Shown here: piece after piece, positions 28,239-36,900 of the stretch
Numbering within the stretch: the first letter of the stretch is position 1
How the letters are laid out: every line of letters begins with the position of its first letter
NCBI GenBank assembly: GCA_021732975.1
Contig: JAKFWC010000023.1
Location: 248,001-312,000 of the forward strand
Direction: 5' to 3'
DNA: 64,000 nucleotides
Source of the DNA: Planctomycetaceae bacterium
Lineage (GTDB): Bacteria; Planctomycetota; Planctomycetia; Planctomycetales; Planctomycetaceae
Translations under genes and position numbers: made by a program
Notes under the pieces: model-generated
Database searches by the model: none
What the model saw: the letters and a program-made list of their open reading frames with translations, nothing else
Told to the model about the DNA's origin: nothing

Positions 28239-28326
28239 CCACCAGCCCGGAGCGCGAGCAAGGGAGTTCGGGTTCTTCGTGGCACACAGAGATACGAACG
28301 CCCTTGCTCGCGCTCCGGGCTGGTGG
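28239..28326. repeat. Perfect 26-base-arm palindrome, CCAGCCC..GCAAGGG family
   Basis: The arms 28239-28264 and 28301-28326 are exact reverse complements (core CCCGGAGCGCGAGCAAGGG). The 36-base centre is mixed sequence. The element fills the gap between the convergent ftsH and aldehyde dehydrogenase genes, starting six bases after the ftsH stop and ending five bases before the other stop. It could terminate both transcripts, though no T-run follows. Confidence 0.9.
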
Positions 28327-28330
28327 AACT

Positions 28331-29758
28331 CTATTCTGCCTCTACGGGGAGATGCAGGACGACAAGTTTCTCCTCGGTCATCTCGCGCACCGCGTATTTC
28401 GGGCCTTCTTTGCCGAGGCCACTGTGTTTCAGGCCGCCGTACGGCATTAGATCCACGCGCCATTGCGTCGACCAGTTGACATGCAGGTTCCCGGCGTCGA
28501 CATCGCGCACAAACCGGAACGCAGATTCGAGATCGCGAGTAAAGATCCCCGCGGCCAGACCGTAGGGAGAATCGTTCGCGATCCGGATGGCCTCGCGCAC
28601 ATTGTGGCAGCGCGTGATTGCGACCGCCGGTCCGAATAATTCTTCGCGACTGATACGGAGTTGCGGGTCGACCCGATCCAGAATCGTTGGCGCACAGATC
28701 GCCTGGTCGACTTGCCCGCCACTGACGAGTTCTGCTCCGGCGGACACGGCTTCCTTGATCCATTCCCCGACGCGCAGCGCTTCGTCCTGCCGCACCATCG
28801 GTCCCATCCTGATGTCGGCCGCGGTAGGATCGCCGGTGGTGATGGCCGCTACGCGCGGTTTCAGGGCGTCGAGAAAGTCACCCGCGATTTTCGTGCTTGT
28901 GAGAATGCGCTGGGCCGAGATGCACACCTGCCCGGCGTTGGCGTACCCGCCGGTGGCAATGGCGCGGGCAGCCAGATCGAGATCGGCGTCGTCCAGAATC
29001 AACACAGGGCCGTTCCCGCCGAGTTCCATCGTCACGCGTTTCAATCCCGCGCGACGGCAGATCATTTCGCCCACCGCGGCGCTGCCGGTAAAGCTGATCT
29101 TGCGAATCCGCGGTTCATCGCTAATCGCCGCACCGAGTTCACCACCTGGGCCAGTCACACACGCAATCGCGGTTTCCGGCACACCCGCCTCGAGCAGCAC
29201 TTCCACCAGTCTCAAAGCCGATAACGGTGTGTTGCTCGCCGGTTTGATTAGGATCGCATTCCCCGCGGCCAGCGCCGGTCCGACTTTGTGACAGACGAGA
29301 TTCAATGGGAAATTGAACGGCGTGATCGCCGCGACGACACCGCACGGTTGCCGAATCGTGAAGCCGATCTTCCCGGCGGCCCCCGGTGCCGCATCCAGCG
29401 GGACCATCTCCCCGGTGACACGCTTCGCTTCTTCTGCAGAGACTTCCAGCGTTTCCGCAGACCGGGCGACTTCCGCGCGGGATTCCGCAAGAATCTTTCC
29501 CTCTTCCGCTGTGATCGTACGGGCCAAATCCTCGGTACGGGCTCGCAGTCCGTCTGCCGCCTTCCGCAAGATTTGGCTCCGATCGTACGCCGACATCCGC
29601 CGCATCACGGCGGCGCCCTGCGCCAGCGTGTCGACGGCCTTGGTGATGTCCGCCGGCGTGCCGCGGGGGACGGTGTCGACGACGCGGCCATCGTACGGTG
29701 AAGTGATATCGATCTTGGATGCCGAATCGCGCCAACGGCCCGCGAAAAACATTTGCAT
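28331..29758 (-). CDS. NAD(P)-dependent aldehyde dehydrogenase
   Basis: 475 residues, normal ALDH length, with an intact active site: Asn in ITPFNFPLNL, the coenzyme motif FTGSAAVGE, the general base in TMELGGNGP and the catalytic cysteine in GYANAGQVCISAQR. Overall it is closest to the broad group of non-phosphorylating glyceraldehyde-3-phosphate, lactaldehyde and phosphonoacetaldehyde dehydrogenases (C-terminal MPYGGLKHSGLGKEGPKYA); the substrate is not certain. The ATG at 29758 has GGAG nine bases upstream. It follows the small secreted protein gene on the minus strand, with a palindrome between. Confidence 0.88.
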   Translation of the reverse strand: MQMFFAGRWRDSASKIDITSPYDGRVVDTVPRGTPADITKAVDTLAQGAAVMRRMSAYDRSQILRKAADGLRARTEDLARTITAEEGKILAESRAEVARSAETLEVSAEEAKRVTGEMVPLDAAPGAAGKIGFTIRQPCGVVAAITPFNFPLNLVCHKVGPALAAGNAILIKPASNTPLSALRLVEVLLEAGVPETAIACVTGPGGELGAAISDEPRIRKISFTGSAAVGEMICRRAGLKRVTMELGGNGPVLILDDADLDLAARAIATGGYANAGQVCISAQRILTSTKIAGDFLDALKPRVAAITTGDPTAADIRMGPMVRQDEALRVGEWIKEAVSAGAELVSGGQVDQAICAPTILDRVDPQLRISREELFGPAVAITRCHNVREAIRIANDSPYGLAAGIFTRDLESAFRFVRDVDAGNLHVNWSTQWRVDLMPYGGLKHSGLGKEGPKYAVREMTEEKLVVLHLPVEAE

Positions 29759-29770
29759 TGAGCATCTCCA

Positions 29771-29856
29771 GGCGAGCGGGGGGACGTGAGTCCCCTCGGT
29801 GATTCGATTCTATTTAAGACACAATCACCGGGGGGAGTGACCTCCCCCCGCTCGCC
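29771..29856. repeat. Inverted repeat with GC-rich nested hairpins
   Basis: Outer arms at about 29771-29784 and 29843-29856 pair (GGCGAGCGGGGGGA against TCCCCCCGCTCGCC), as do GGTGATT and AATCACC inside. Each half also holds its own small hairpin (GGGGACGTGAGTCCCC; GGGGGGAGTGACCTCCCCCC), so the fold could be branched. It lies between the secreted-protein gene and the aldehyde dehydrogenase gene, upstream of the latter's start. Confidence 0.75.
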
Positions 29857-29860
29857 AAAA

Positions 29861-30415
29861 CTACGGGGCAATTTTCGCCACCGCGGCGTCCACCATAGGG
29901 ACGACGGTATCGTTGATCGAATCGAAGCCGAACTTCGCGGTGACAACTTTCTTGCCGACGACGACTGCTGTTACCGAGGCCCGGTCATTCACGGCCCAAC
30001 CCTCGGGACCCGCCGTGTCAACTTTACATACGGTCCATTGACTGGCCGCGAGTTGTAACGAACCTTGAATCTGCGACACGCGAGTGGCTCCCGCGGCAGC
30101 ATCATCCACCATCCAGACAATCACCACTTGCAACAGCGGATGTAACATTTGCCGTTTCTGGATCGCGGTATCCAGCGATTTGACGAACCGCCCTGCCGGT
30201 CGATCAAACTTGGCCGCGGGGATGAAAAGGTAGACCGTTGGTGAATCAGTGCGTTGTGTGGCGATGTCAACCGCTTCCCCGGCTTGACCATTCGTGACCG
30301 GTTGCACCTTCAACGCGGTGATGGTCTGGTCAACCGGCGGGCCGGATTCGACTTGGGCTTCAGCCGCGGTAAGCAACAACATCATCACAACGGCAACTGA
30401 GAGGCAACAGCGCAT
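29861..30415 (-). CDS. Secreted protein of unknown function
   Basis: 184 residues with a signal peptide (MRCCLSVAVVMMLLLTAAEAQ). The mature part alternates strands and helices (TVYLFIPAAKFDRPAGRFVKS, then LLQVVIVWMVDD and ASVTAVVVGKKVVTAKFGF), possibly a thioredoxin-like alpha/beta fold but without any CxxC motif. No named family is recognised. It is located upstream of the aldehyde dehydrogenase gene on the minus strand and downstream of ctpA, with hairpins on both sides. Confidence 0.6.
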   Translation of the reverse strand: MRCCLSVAVVMMLLLTAAEAQVESGPPVDQTITALKVQPVTNGQAGEAVDIATQRTDSPTVYLFIPAAKFDRPAGRFVKSLDTAIQKRQMLHPLLQVVIVWMVDDAAAGATRVSQIQGSLQLAASQWTVCKVDTAGPEGWAVNDRASVTAVVVGKKVVTAKFGFDSINDTVVPMVDAAVAKIAP

Positions 30416-30502
30416 GATGCGACTCCGGAGAGAGGAAAGCAGAGGACCGATGCCGTCAGTATAGCCGTGTTACCCGCGAATGTGGCGGGTTGAAACGGAA
30501 GC

Positions 30503-30530
30503 ACCCCGGCTGGTTAAGAGCAGCCGGGGT
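30503..30530. terminator. GC-rich hairpin downstream of ctpA
   Basis: ACCCCGGCTG and CAGCCGGGGT form a ten-base stem with an eight-base loop. It lies downstream of ctpA on the minus strand and upstream of the 29861-30415 gene. There is no clear T-run, so a role in termination is tentative. Confidence 0.45.
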
Positions 30531-30560
30531 ACGGGTTGTGGGCGTTAATTACCGGTATGA

Positions 30561-30627
30561 AATGAGTCCGCGAGCCTCCTTCTTGCGTCCGGCCCCCTTG
30601 TCGCTCGAAGGAACCCGCGGACTCATT
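30561..30627. repeat. Short inverted repeat AATGAGTCCGCG..CGCGGACTCATT
   Basis: Arms at 30561-30572 and 30616-30627 match perfectly over 12 bases, with a 43-base centre. It lies 17 bases beyond the ctpA stop, between that gene and the hairpin at 30503-30530. The layout resembles the other palindromes of the window but with shorter arms. Confidence 0.65.
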
Positions 30628-30644
30628 CCACCCGGTTCACAGCA

Positions 30645-32498
30645 TTATGCGGCGACTTTCAACACTCGCATCGCCGAGCGATCACTGCGGGCACGGGTCG
30701 CCATGTCGATCACCTTCTGATCCTGAGCGGCTTTCACCGCGGCTTGCAGGGCCGGGTCGCGGTCAGCGGTCCGATCCACACTCTTGATGGTAATATCCGG
30801 GTTCACGCCGACACCGGCCATCTCGCGGCCTTCCGGCGAGTAAAACTTCGCCGTCGTCAACCGCAACGCGGACGGGACGCTCTGCATCGGGAACAACGTC
30901 TGGACCGTTCCTTTGCCGTATGATTTTTCACCGACGATGACACCCCGTCCGTTCTCCTGAATCGCGGCGGCAAAGATTTCGCTGGCTGAGGCACTGTCGT
31001 GATCGATCAGCACCACCAACGGCGTCTTCCATGTGTTGCTGAACTGGGCGACTTCCTCGCTGTTGTCGGCTTCGGTGCGGCCTTTTGTGCTGACGATGGT
31101 CCCGCTGGGAAGGAATCGGTCGGAAAGAGCAATCGCCGTGGTGAGCAGGCCGCCGGGGTTGCCGCGGAGATCAAACACGAGCGATTTCATGCCCTCGTTG
31201 TGCAGTTTCCACAGGGCTTCGTCCATTTCTTTGGCCGACGATTCGCCGAACTGGTCGAGCTTGATGTATCCGACGCCGTTGGCTTCCATCCGCACTTCGG
31301 AAACGCTGCTCACTTTGAACGACCGGCGGGTGAGGGCCACGTCGCCGATTTGTGTATCCCGCTTGAGATCAATTTTCACCGTGCTACCCATCGGGCCGGC
31401 AATCAAGTCCGCAGCACGGCTCAGTTCGACACCGCCAACTTGTTGGCCATCCACCGCAGTGATGATATCCCCGCGACGCAGCGTCGCTTCAGCAGCAGGA
31501 CCGCCGGGCAGCACCTTCAGAATCTTCATCCCTTCCGGATGCGATTCCAGTTCCACGCCGATGCCGACCATGCTCCCTTTCAACCCGAGAGCCGAGTTCC
31601 CCGACTTTTCCGGAGCAATGAACATCGAGTATTGATCGAGCGTGTCGAGGGCACCGTAGACGAATTCTATGCAGACCACCGCGGGATTCACTCCGGCATC
31701 CGCGACCATTTGTTCGGCAGTCCGCATCACATCCACCGATTGCGAACGGTTGGCGACTCGCAGTTGGTTCGCATAGTCGCGGAGATCCTGTTGCAATGCC
31801 CGGGTGGTCGTTGCCGAGGGCCGTGTCCGCATGGCTTGCTGGAACGATGGGGTTTGTAACGCGACGGTCAGGTGTTCGAGTCCCGATTGCACGCGATCAT
31901 GATAGCTCGTCGGTTGCACGTGGCGGTTGTCGATCATCTGTGACACTTCGAGATAGAGCGCTTCCCCGGCTTGCGGTGTGAGTTGCTGCACGATCCGGAT
32001 CACGCGAGGATCGGTGTACCGCTTGGCGACTTTCTCCGCGACCGAAAGTTGCGGCTTGGTAGCCGGGGCCGGTGTGGTCGGGAGAGTACGGCGCGGTTGC
32101 CATTCCTCATTGCGGCCGGCTGGGACGACTTGTTTGCCGAACGGAATCGGTTCCAGCGTGGGGCGAAAATCGGCGGGAAGCGACGGACTGAAGTCGTCAT
32201 CCTCTTCGGCCCCGAGGAACGGCCGCAGGCGTTCTTTCAATGCAGATGGATCACGCGAGCCGTTGCTCCCTTTGCCGCGATCGTAAACGCGCGGTGTGCG
32301 GTCAACCGAGAAAGATGAGGGGAGGGGGGCGTTCGTGATGCTTCCGGGAGCGGGACCGAAATCGGCCGCAGAATTCCGGAAAGGCGAGGGCGATTGGGCA
32401 TCGCTGGCGGGTACCAGCGACAGCACACCCATCAAACCGAACAGGCTCAACATCACAACACGACGAACAGCGGGGAACACTTTCAGATTGGCGAACAT
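30645..32498 (-). CDS. Carboxyl-terminal processing protease (PDZ + S41)
   Basis: 617 residues. CtpA-type S41 peptidases cut the C-termini of extracytoplasmic proteins. A signal or anchor segment (about 10-33) is followed by a disordered Pro/Ser region and a helical linker. The PDZ domain (about 280-365) contains GSMVGIGVELE and KVLPGGPAAEATLRRGDIITAVDG. The S41 core contains FDLRGNPGGLL and the catalytic pair: Ser in DHDSASASEIFAAA and Lys in GEKSYGKGTVQ. The ATG at 32498 has a strong AAGGAG upstream. It follows csrA with a 64-base gap. Confidence 0.9.
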   Translation of the reverse strand: MFANLKVFPAVRRVVMLSLFGLMGVLSLVPASDAQSPSPFRNSAADFGPAPGSITNAPLPSSFSVDRTPRVYDRGKGSNGSRDPSALKERLRPFLGAEEDDDFSPSLPADFRPTLEPIPFGKQVVPAGRNEEWQPRRTLPTTPAPATKPQLSVAEKVAKRYTDPRVIRIVQQLTPQAGEALYLEVSQMIDNRHVQPTSYHDRVQSGLEHLTVALQTPSFQQAMRTRPSATTTRALQQDLRDYANQLRVANRSQSVDVMRTAEQMVADAGVNPAVVCIEFVYGALDTLDQYSMFIAPEKSGNSALGLKGSMVGIGVELESHPEGMKILKVLPGGPAAEATLRRGDIITAVDGQQVGGVELSRAADLIAGPMGSTVKIDLKRDTQIGDVALTRRSFKVSSVSEVRMEANGVGYIKLDQFGESSAKEMDEALWKLHNEGMKSLVFDLRGNPGGLLTTAIALSDRFLPSGTIVSTKGRTEADNSEEVAQFSNTWKTPLVVLIDHDSASASEIFAAAIQENGRGVIVGEKSYGKGTVQTLFPMQSVPSALRLTTAKFYSPEGREMAGVGVNPDITIKSVDRTADRDPALQAAVKAAQDQKVIDMATRARSDRSAMRVLKVAA

Positions 32499-32545
32499 GA
32501 GGCGGACTCCTTCCAGGATGAACAGGGGCTGTGTTCTCACAGCCG
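32499..32545 (-). promoter_or_regulatory. ctpA leader: hairpin and paired GGA motifs over the ribosome-binding site
   Basis: In the leader before the ctpA start, a perfect 7-base hairpin (GGCTGTG GAGA-type loop CACAGCC, 32527-32544) is followed by CTGGAAGGAGTCC, in which two GGA triplets overlap the ribosome-binding site (AAGGAG, 32507-32512). CsrA typically binds GGA in or near hairpins that cover the ribosome-binding site, and csrA is the upstream neighbour. Regulation by CsrA is inference. Confidence 0.35.
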
Positions 32546-32562
32546 CATTGCAGAGGGCAGAA

Positions 32563-32766
32563 CTAATTGTGGGCGAGCAGTTCGGAGACGTTTTCGAGTT
32601 CAATTTCGCACTCCGGGAGGGGGGCCAGTTCGCCGCGCACCACACGGACATCGTTGGGAGCCGCGACACCAATCTTGACGCTGGTGGGACCAGTGCGGAT
32701 CACTCGGATGACAATATCTGAACCGATGCGGATGATTTCGTCTCGCTTGCGTGTGAGAACCAACAT
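32563..32766 (-). CDS. csrA: Carbon storage regulator, translational repressor CsrA
   Basis: 67 residues, normal length. CsrA is a dimeric RNA-binding protein that controls translation of carbon, motility and envelope genes by binding GGA motifs at ribosome-binding sites. The sequence MLVLTRKRDEIIRIG, then IVIRVIRTGPTSVKIGVAAP and VVRGE, matches the family, including the N-terminal LTRK and the RGEL near residue 44 that form the RNA-binding face. Its own leader (AAGGAATCCGGAAC before ATG) has two GGA triplets, so autoregulation is plausible. It lies upstream of ctpA on the same strand. Confidence 0.95.
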   Translation of the reverse strand: MLVLTRKRDEIIRIGSDIVIRVIRTGPTSVKIGVAAPNDVRVVRGELAPLPECEIELENVSELLAHN

Positions 32767-33278
32767 GTTCCGGATTCCTTGCCAGAGTTGACTGATCGTT
32801 GGATTTGGACTTGACGGTTTTTTGATTTTTCCCCCGTCATGCCATGACCATAATGCAGGGACTGTGCCAAACCGTTCGGCTATCTTTGCCGGTATCCATA
32901 AACTCTACTCAGATAGAACATTGTGACTCCGGAAAGATTTCAAACCGATTTGGGGTGGACGTGATCCCCATTTTTGATTGTAAGTCCTACCGAGTTTTCG
33001 CATCCCTGTTTTTCAATAGGAACGGAACATGCCAGATGCTGATTCAAAATGATTTGATTGCGAGTTCGGAATGATGGCGCATGTTTTGGCCGTTCGAACC
33101 TAACTCGCATTCAGACATGAAGAGGTCTGGTTGATCGCAGAATTGACTGTTCTCGTTTTGTGCGCGGTCCGGCACGGGTTCTGCGATTCCTCCTTTGCCA
33201 TGCGGCCTGCCAAGTCGGCGAGGTCCAAAGCTGCGGCCCGCCGCTCCCCCGCGGGACTTTCAAGAGAAGGAACTGATC
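32767..33278. other. 512-base divergent gap upstream of csrA and a secreted protein gene
   Basis: This gap is more AT-rich than its neighbours, especially 32800-33070, and holds the promoters of csrA (minus) and of the secreted protein gene (plus). An open frame at 32844-33074 has a ribosome-binding site that cannot be recognised and unremarkable composition, so it was not called. I see no palindrome. Confidence 0.5.
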
Positions 33279-33794
33279 ATGACCCTCAAGCCGTTCGCCT
33301 GCCTGATCACAACCGCCGTCGTGGCCTTCGCCGCCACTCCTGCTCCGGCGCAGAACTTCTTTAATCCCACCACCTGGTTCGTGCCGCAGCGCCCGTGCTA
33401 TGGTCCGAACTGCGCCCCGACCACCGCTTACCGTCCCGCGCGCCCGGTCTATGGAAACTCCGGCTATGCGGGTCCGGTTGGGAACGGTTCGTTTTGTCCG
33501 GACGAGATCTGTGGACCGTCGTACTACCGCTCGAACGGTTACCGTGGTACGGGAGGCTATGGCCCGAACGGACCGTCGGGCCCGCGGTACTCGGCTCCGA
33601 GCCATGGCTATCAGTCACCCGCCCCGATGCCGTCGGGATGGAATGGTAACCCCGGCATAGTTCCGCGGTCGCCGTTCTATGACAATCGCGTGACACCGAC
33701 GCGGTATGACTACGAAGACGAACGGCCGGCTACCCGCTTGCCGTACAACGGTCGCAACTACGGTACGAACAACAACAGCCCGTTCTATCCGTAG
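33279..33794 (+). CDS. Small secreted Gly/Pro/Tyr/Asn-rich protein
   Basis: 171 residues. Signal peptide about 1-24 (MTLKPFACLITTAVVAFAA then PAPAQ). The mature part is dominated by Gly, Pro, Tyr, Asn, Ser and Arg (for example GNSGYAGPVGNGSFC, YRGTGGYGPNGPSGPRYS) and has four cysteines in CYGPNC and CPDEIC. Such low-complexity secreted proteins may be structural or surface material. The ATG at 33279 has GAGAAGGAA upstream. It is followed by a clear terminator. No homologous family is recognised; function unknown. Confidence 0.65.
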   Translation: MTLKPFACLITTAVVAFAATPAPAQNFFNPTTWFVPQRPCYGPNCAPTTAYRPARPVYGNSGYAGPVGNGSFCPDEICGPSYYRSNGYRGTGGYGPNGPSGPRYSAPSHGYQSPAPMPSGWNGNPGIVPRSPFYDNRVTPTRYDYEDERPATRLPYNGRNYGTNNNSPFYP

Positions 33795-33824
33795 TCGAGG
33801 ACTGAGTGATGCGTCGAGTGTTCG

Positions 33825-33855
33825 GGAGGGCGAGCTTTCGCCCTCCTGTTTTTTT
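33825..33855 (+). terminator. Rho-independent terminator of the small secreted protein gene
   Basis: A nine-base GC-rich stem GGAGGGCGA / TCGCCCTCC with a four-base loop (GCTT) is followed by TGTTTTTTT. It lies 30 bases downstream of the gene stop and is the clearest intrinsic terminator of the window. Confidence 0.9.
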
Positions 33856-33857
33856 GA

Positions 33858-33929
33858 GTGAGCGGCAAGGCGCTAGCCGCCGGTTCTTGAATCCTGAAAG
33901 ACACCGGCGGCTAGCGCCTTGCCGCTCAC
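33858..33929. repeat. GCGGCAAGGCGCTAGCCGCC palindrome, copy 1
   Basis: Perfect 27-base arms at 33858-33884 and 33903-33929 surround an 18-base centre. The core is GCGGCAAGGCGCTAGCCGCC. The element lies between the terminator of the small secreted gene and the 3' end of the giant cytochrome gene, six bases beyond that gene's stop. Two near-identical copies occur at 45077-45148 and 56183-56263. Confidence 0.93.
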
Positions 33930-33934
33930 AAACT

Positions 33935-36900
33935 TCATTGCGATTGCTTATCGGGTAAGGATTGCAGATAGAGCCAGATCGCATCGAATTGCTGTCGGGC
34001 GTCACCGTCGTAGATGTGATTGACCTTCGTGATGCGGCCATCGGTCACGAACTTTGGCATGCGGGTGCCGATGTCGAACCGCGGTGGATCGAGCACGAAC
34101 CGGCGATAAAAGTCGTACCGCACCCGTTGTTTCACGGCGAGAAAATCGATCCCGCGGGCTAACTGCGATTGAGCATCTCCCGCCGCCAATTGCCCACCGA
34201 TGCCGTGACATTGCCGACAATCAAGCCCGCCCTGTGTCAGCGTCAACTGCTTGCCGAGATCGAGAACATCTCCAGTGACTGTCATCAGAGGACGCTGTTT
34301 GGCCGAAACTCTTGCCGCATGTTCGGCTCCGAAGCCCAATGCAATTTTCGACGCATACGAGGGAAATGCCGGCATGCGGGCCTTAAGCCATGTTCGTTGC
34401 GATTCCTTCACTCTGCCGCCGATGATGTCCGCCATCGCCTTGGCATGCAGCTTGTCTCCTGCGAACGTGAGATTCGGCAATACTTCCGGCGGCAGCCCCC
34501 GGTCCGATTCTTCCGCGATGATCTCGCCGCGCGGACTGATGGCGTTGTCGCGATGATGGCATGCCTGACACCGCAGCCGTTGAATGTAACGCTCGGCGTC
34601 TTCTGCATCTGAGCGGAATACGACGGGATGGTGATCATCGCTGGTTGACAGAAAAGTCAGCAGTGCCGCGCGGTCTGCATCGGAAAAGCGGAATCGAGGA
34701 ACAAACTGTTTGGTATCTTTCCCCATGCATCCGGCGGTGAGATCGTGAATGGCGACTGGCGGCAATTCTTTCCAACCTTTCGGCGGCTGACCGCCATGGC
34801 ATGCCGAGCAGCGTGCGAGATAATAGAGCTGGTGTCCATGTTTAGGGACGATTTCGTGATTGAAACTGGCTCGATCGGGAATGGTCGGCAGTTTTCCGGT
34901 GGAACGAGTATAAATCACGCCTGACAGCGCGGCGGCCTCTTCTGGAGACAACCGAAAGTCCGGCATGCGTGTTGCGCGAAAATGTTCCTGAGGCCGCTGC
35001 AAGAACCTTGCAAGTTCCGCCGGCTCCACGAACTTTTCACGAGTGAAATGAAGCGAGACACGTCCGTAGGTGTCGGCCGCGTCGGGTGCAGTCCAACGAT
35101 GGCACGCGATACATCCGAGATCTTCAAAATTCGCCACTGAGTCATCTGAGGTCGCGGCCGATACCGGCACGTTCGTATTTTGCGGGTACAGGGCCATCAG
35201 GTATCTAGTGATTTCGGCAGCATCGGCTCGCCCCCGTGTCGTATCGAGAAACATTTGCGGCATCTCGCCAATCCCGCGCAATCCTTGTGGATTCATCAGA
35301 TGATGGAAGATGTACTCCAACCGCACTCGACTATTAATGTGATCGAGTTCCGGGGCAACGTCCTCTGGCCTCTTGGGCGTCGGTCCATGACATTGCCCAC
35401 AACGATGATCTTCGAACAATGCGCGGCCGTGTCGCCATTGGGCTGATTTAGTGAGGAATGGGTGTTCGGGATCGTGCCACAACGCCGTCGGCGGTAGTGG
35501 TTCTTCGGCGAAGGTTTCGCTTTGCCACAACAACCGCCCGGCGGAAATCGTATCGGCTTGGCTGGCAACATCCAGCACGATGGGAAAGTATCCGCGGCCG
35601 AGGGTGATAGGGGCACTCCAGCCATCATTGGAATCAAAAGCGATGGTTTCGCCGGCAAGCGTGAATGATTTCACGCCGTTTCCTTCACCGCGAAACTGAA
35701 ACGTGCCACGGTCGTTGATCTGCAACCAACCAGTGAATTGTCCGGTCCATGATCCGGGAGCGAGCCGCAATGTCGGGGCTTCGTTTCTCGCGACTTGCCA
35801 TGCTGCCAGACGGGAGACGCGTACATCTTGTTGTTCTTCGCGTTGCATCGTGAGCATCAGACCGGTCTTCAATTGTTGCCGAATTGCCGGATCGAGCGTC
35901 CCCGGTGCGGCCTTGCGGACGAGTCGTGATTCGTCGATGGACTCCGCATGGGTGCGGTGAATCGTCGGATAGACGGCAAGTGCCGTACTGTGGCCGGCCG
36001 CGTCGGCGACCTGTCCGGTGATGGCGTACTGCATCGCGGGACGGAAGTCGTCCATTTCAAGGAAGAGCGTTTTGCCATCGTCGAGCACGGTCGCCGAGAG
36101 GACATCGACATCATCCCGGCCGACGGCGCCTTTTTTGACATCGCGGTATTCTTCGGAGCCGTATTCGGCCCCATAGCGGTAGTCCCATCGTTGGATGCGA
36201 TACCGGGCGGCATCTTCGACGGCATCTTTGGAAAGTGGGGCGGAAAATGTCAGCGCGATCCCGTTTCGATACGACTTCATTGCCACCGGGGTGAGTACCG
36301 GTTGACCCGTGTAACGGACGCGTTGCAGACAACCATCGTTCACGGCGGACGAGACCCAGCCTTTCAAGCCGCTGACGTAGAGTTGCCCATCGCGCGGGTT
36401 AAACCGACCGCGCATCACGCCGGAGTCGAAGCTCAACGGCCACTCCATCGTCGCTCCCTGGGCGACACCATCGACGACCTCCCGCAGCACGGGCAACATC
36501 GTGCATTGGCCGAACGAAAAGTGGAGCATCAGCCCCGACAGCGGTCCCCAATTCTTCGTATCGGCCCAGCATTGACCGCCACAGGAATTGTCTTGCCGGC
36601 GTGGAATCCAGCACAATGGGGGATCGTAACCGAGCGGCCGTTTGTCGGTGATTTTCGGGCCTTTGTAACCGTAGTGATCGCCGGGATGAATCTCGAAAAC
36701 TGCGGAGGCCGGGGTCCATTCCCCTTCCTGTGGCGCGGCGGTGATGATGTCCCCGCCCCCGACACCCAGACCGTTGGGATTGCGGAGTCCGGTCGCAATG
36801 GATTCCGCATGACGACCATCGGGACTGATGCGGACCACCCCTTCATTCGCATGGGCGAGGTACCAGTTGCCCTTCGAGTCCCGTTCGAGGCACGTCACGT

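Noticed and set aside
28091..28285. Open frame translating TPLLALRAGG and similar frames at other repeats
   Set aside because: This peptide is the translation of the CCAGCCC..GCAAGGG palindrome and appears wherever that repeat occurs.
32844..33074. 76-codon open frame in the AT-rich gap between csrA and a secreted protein gene
   Set aside because: No ribosome-binding site is evident and the composition does not suggest coding sequence. It is more likely regulatory DNA.
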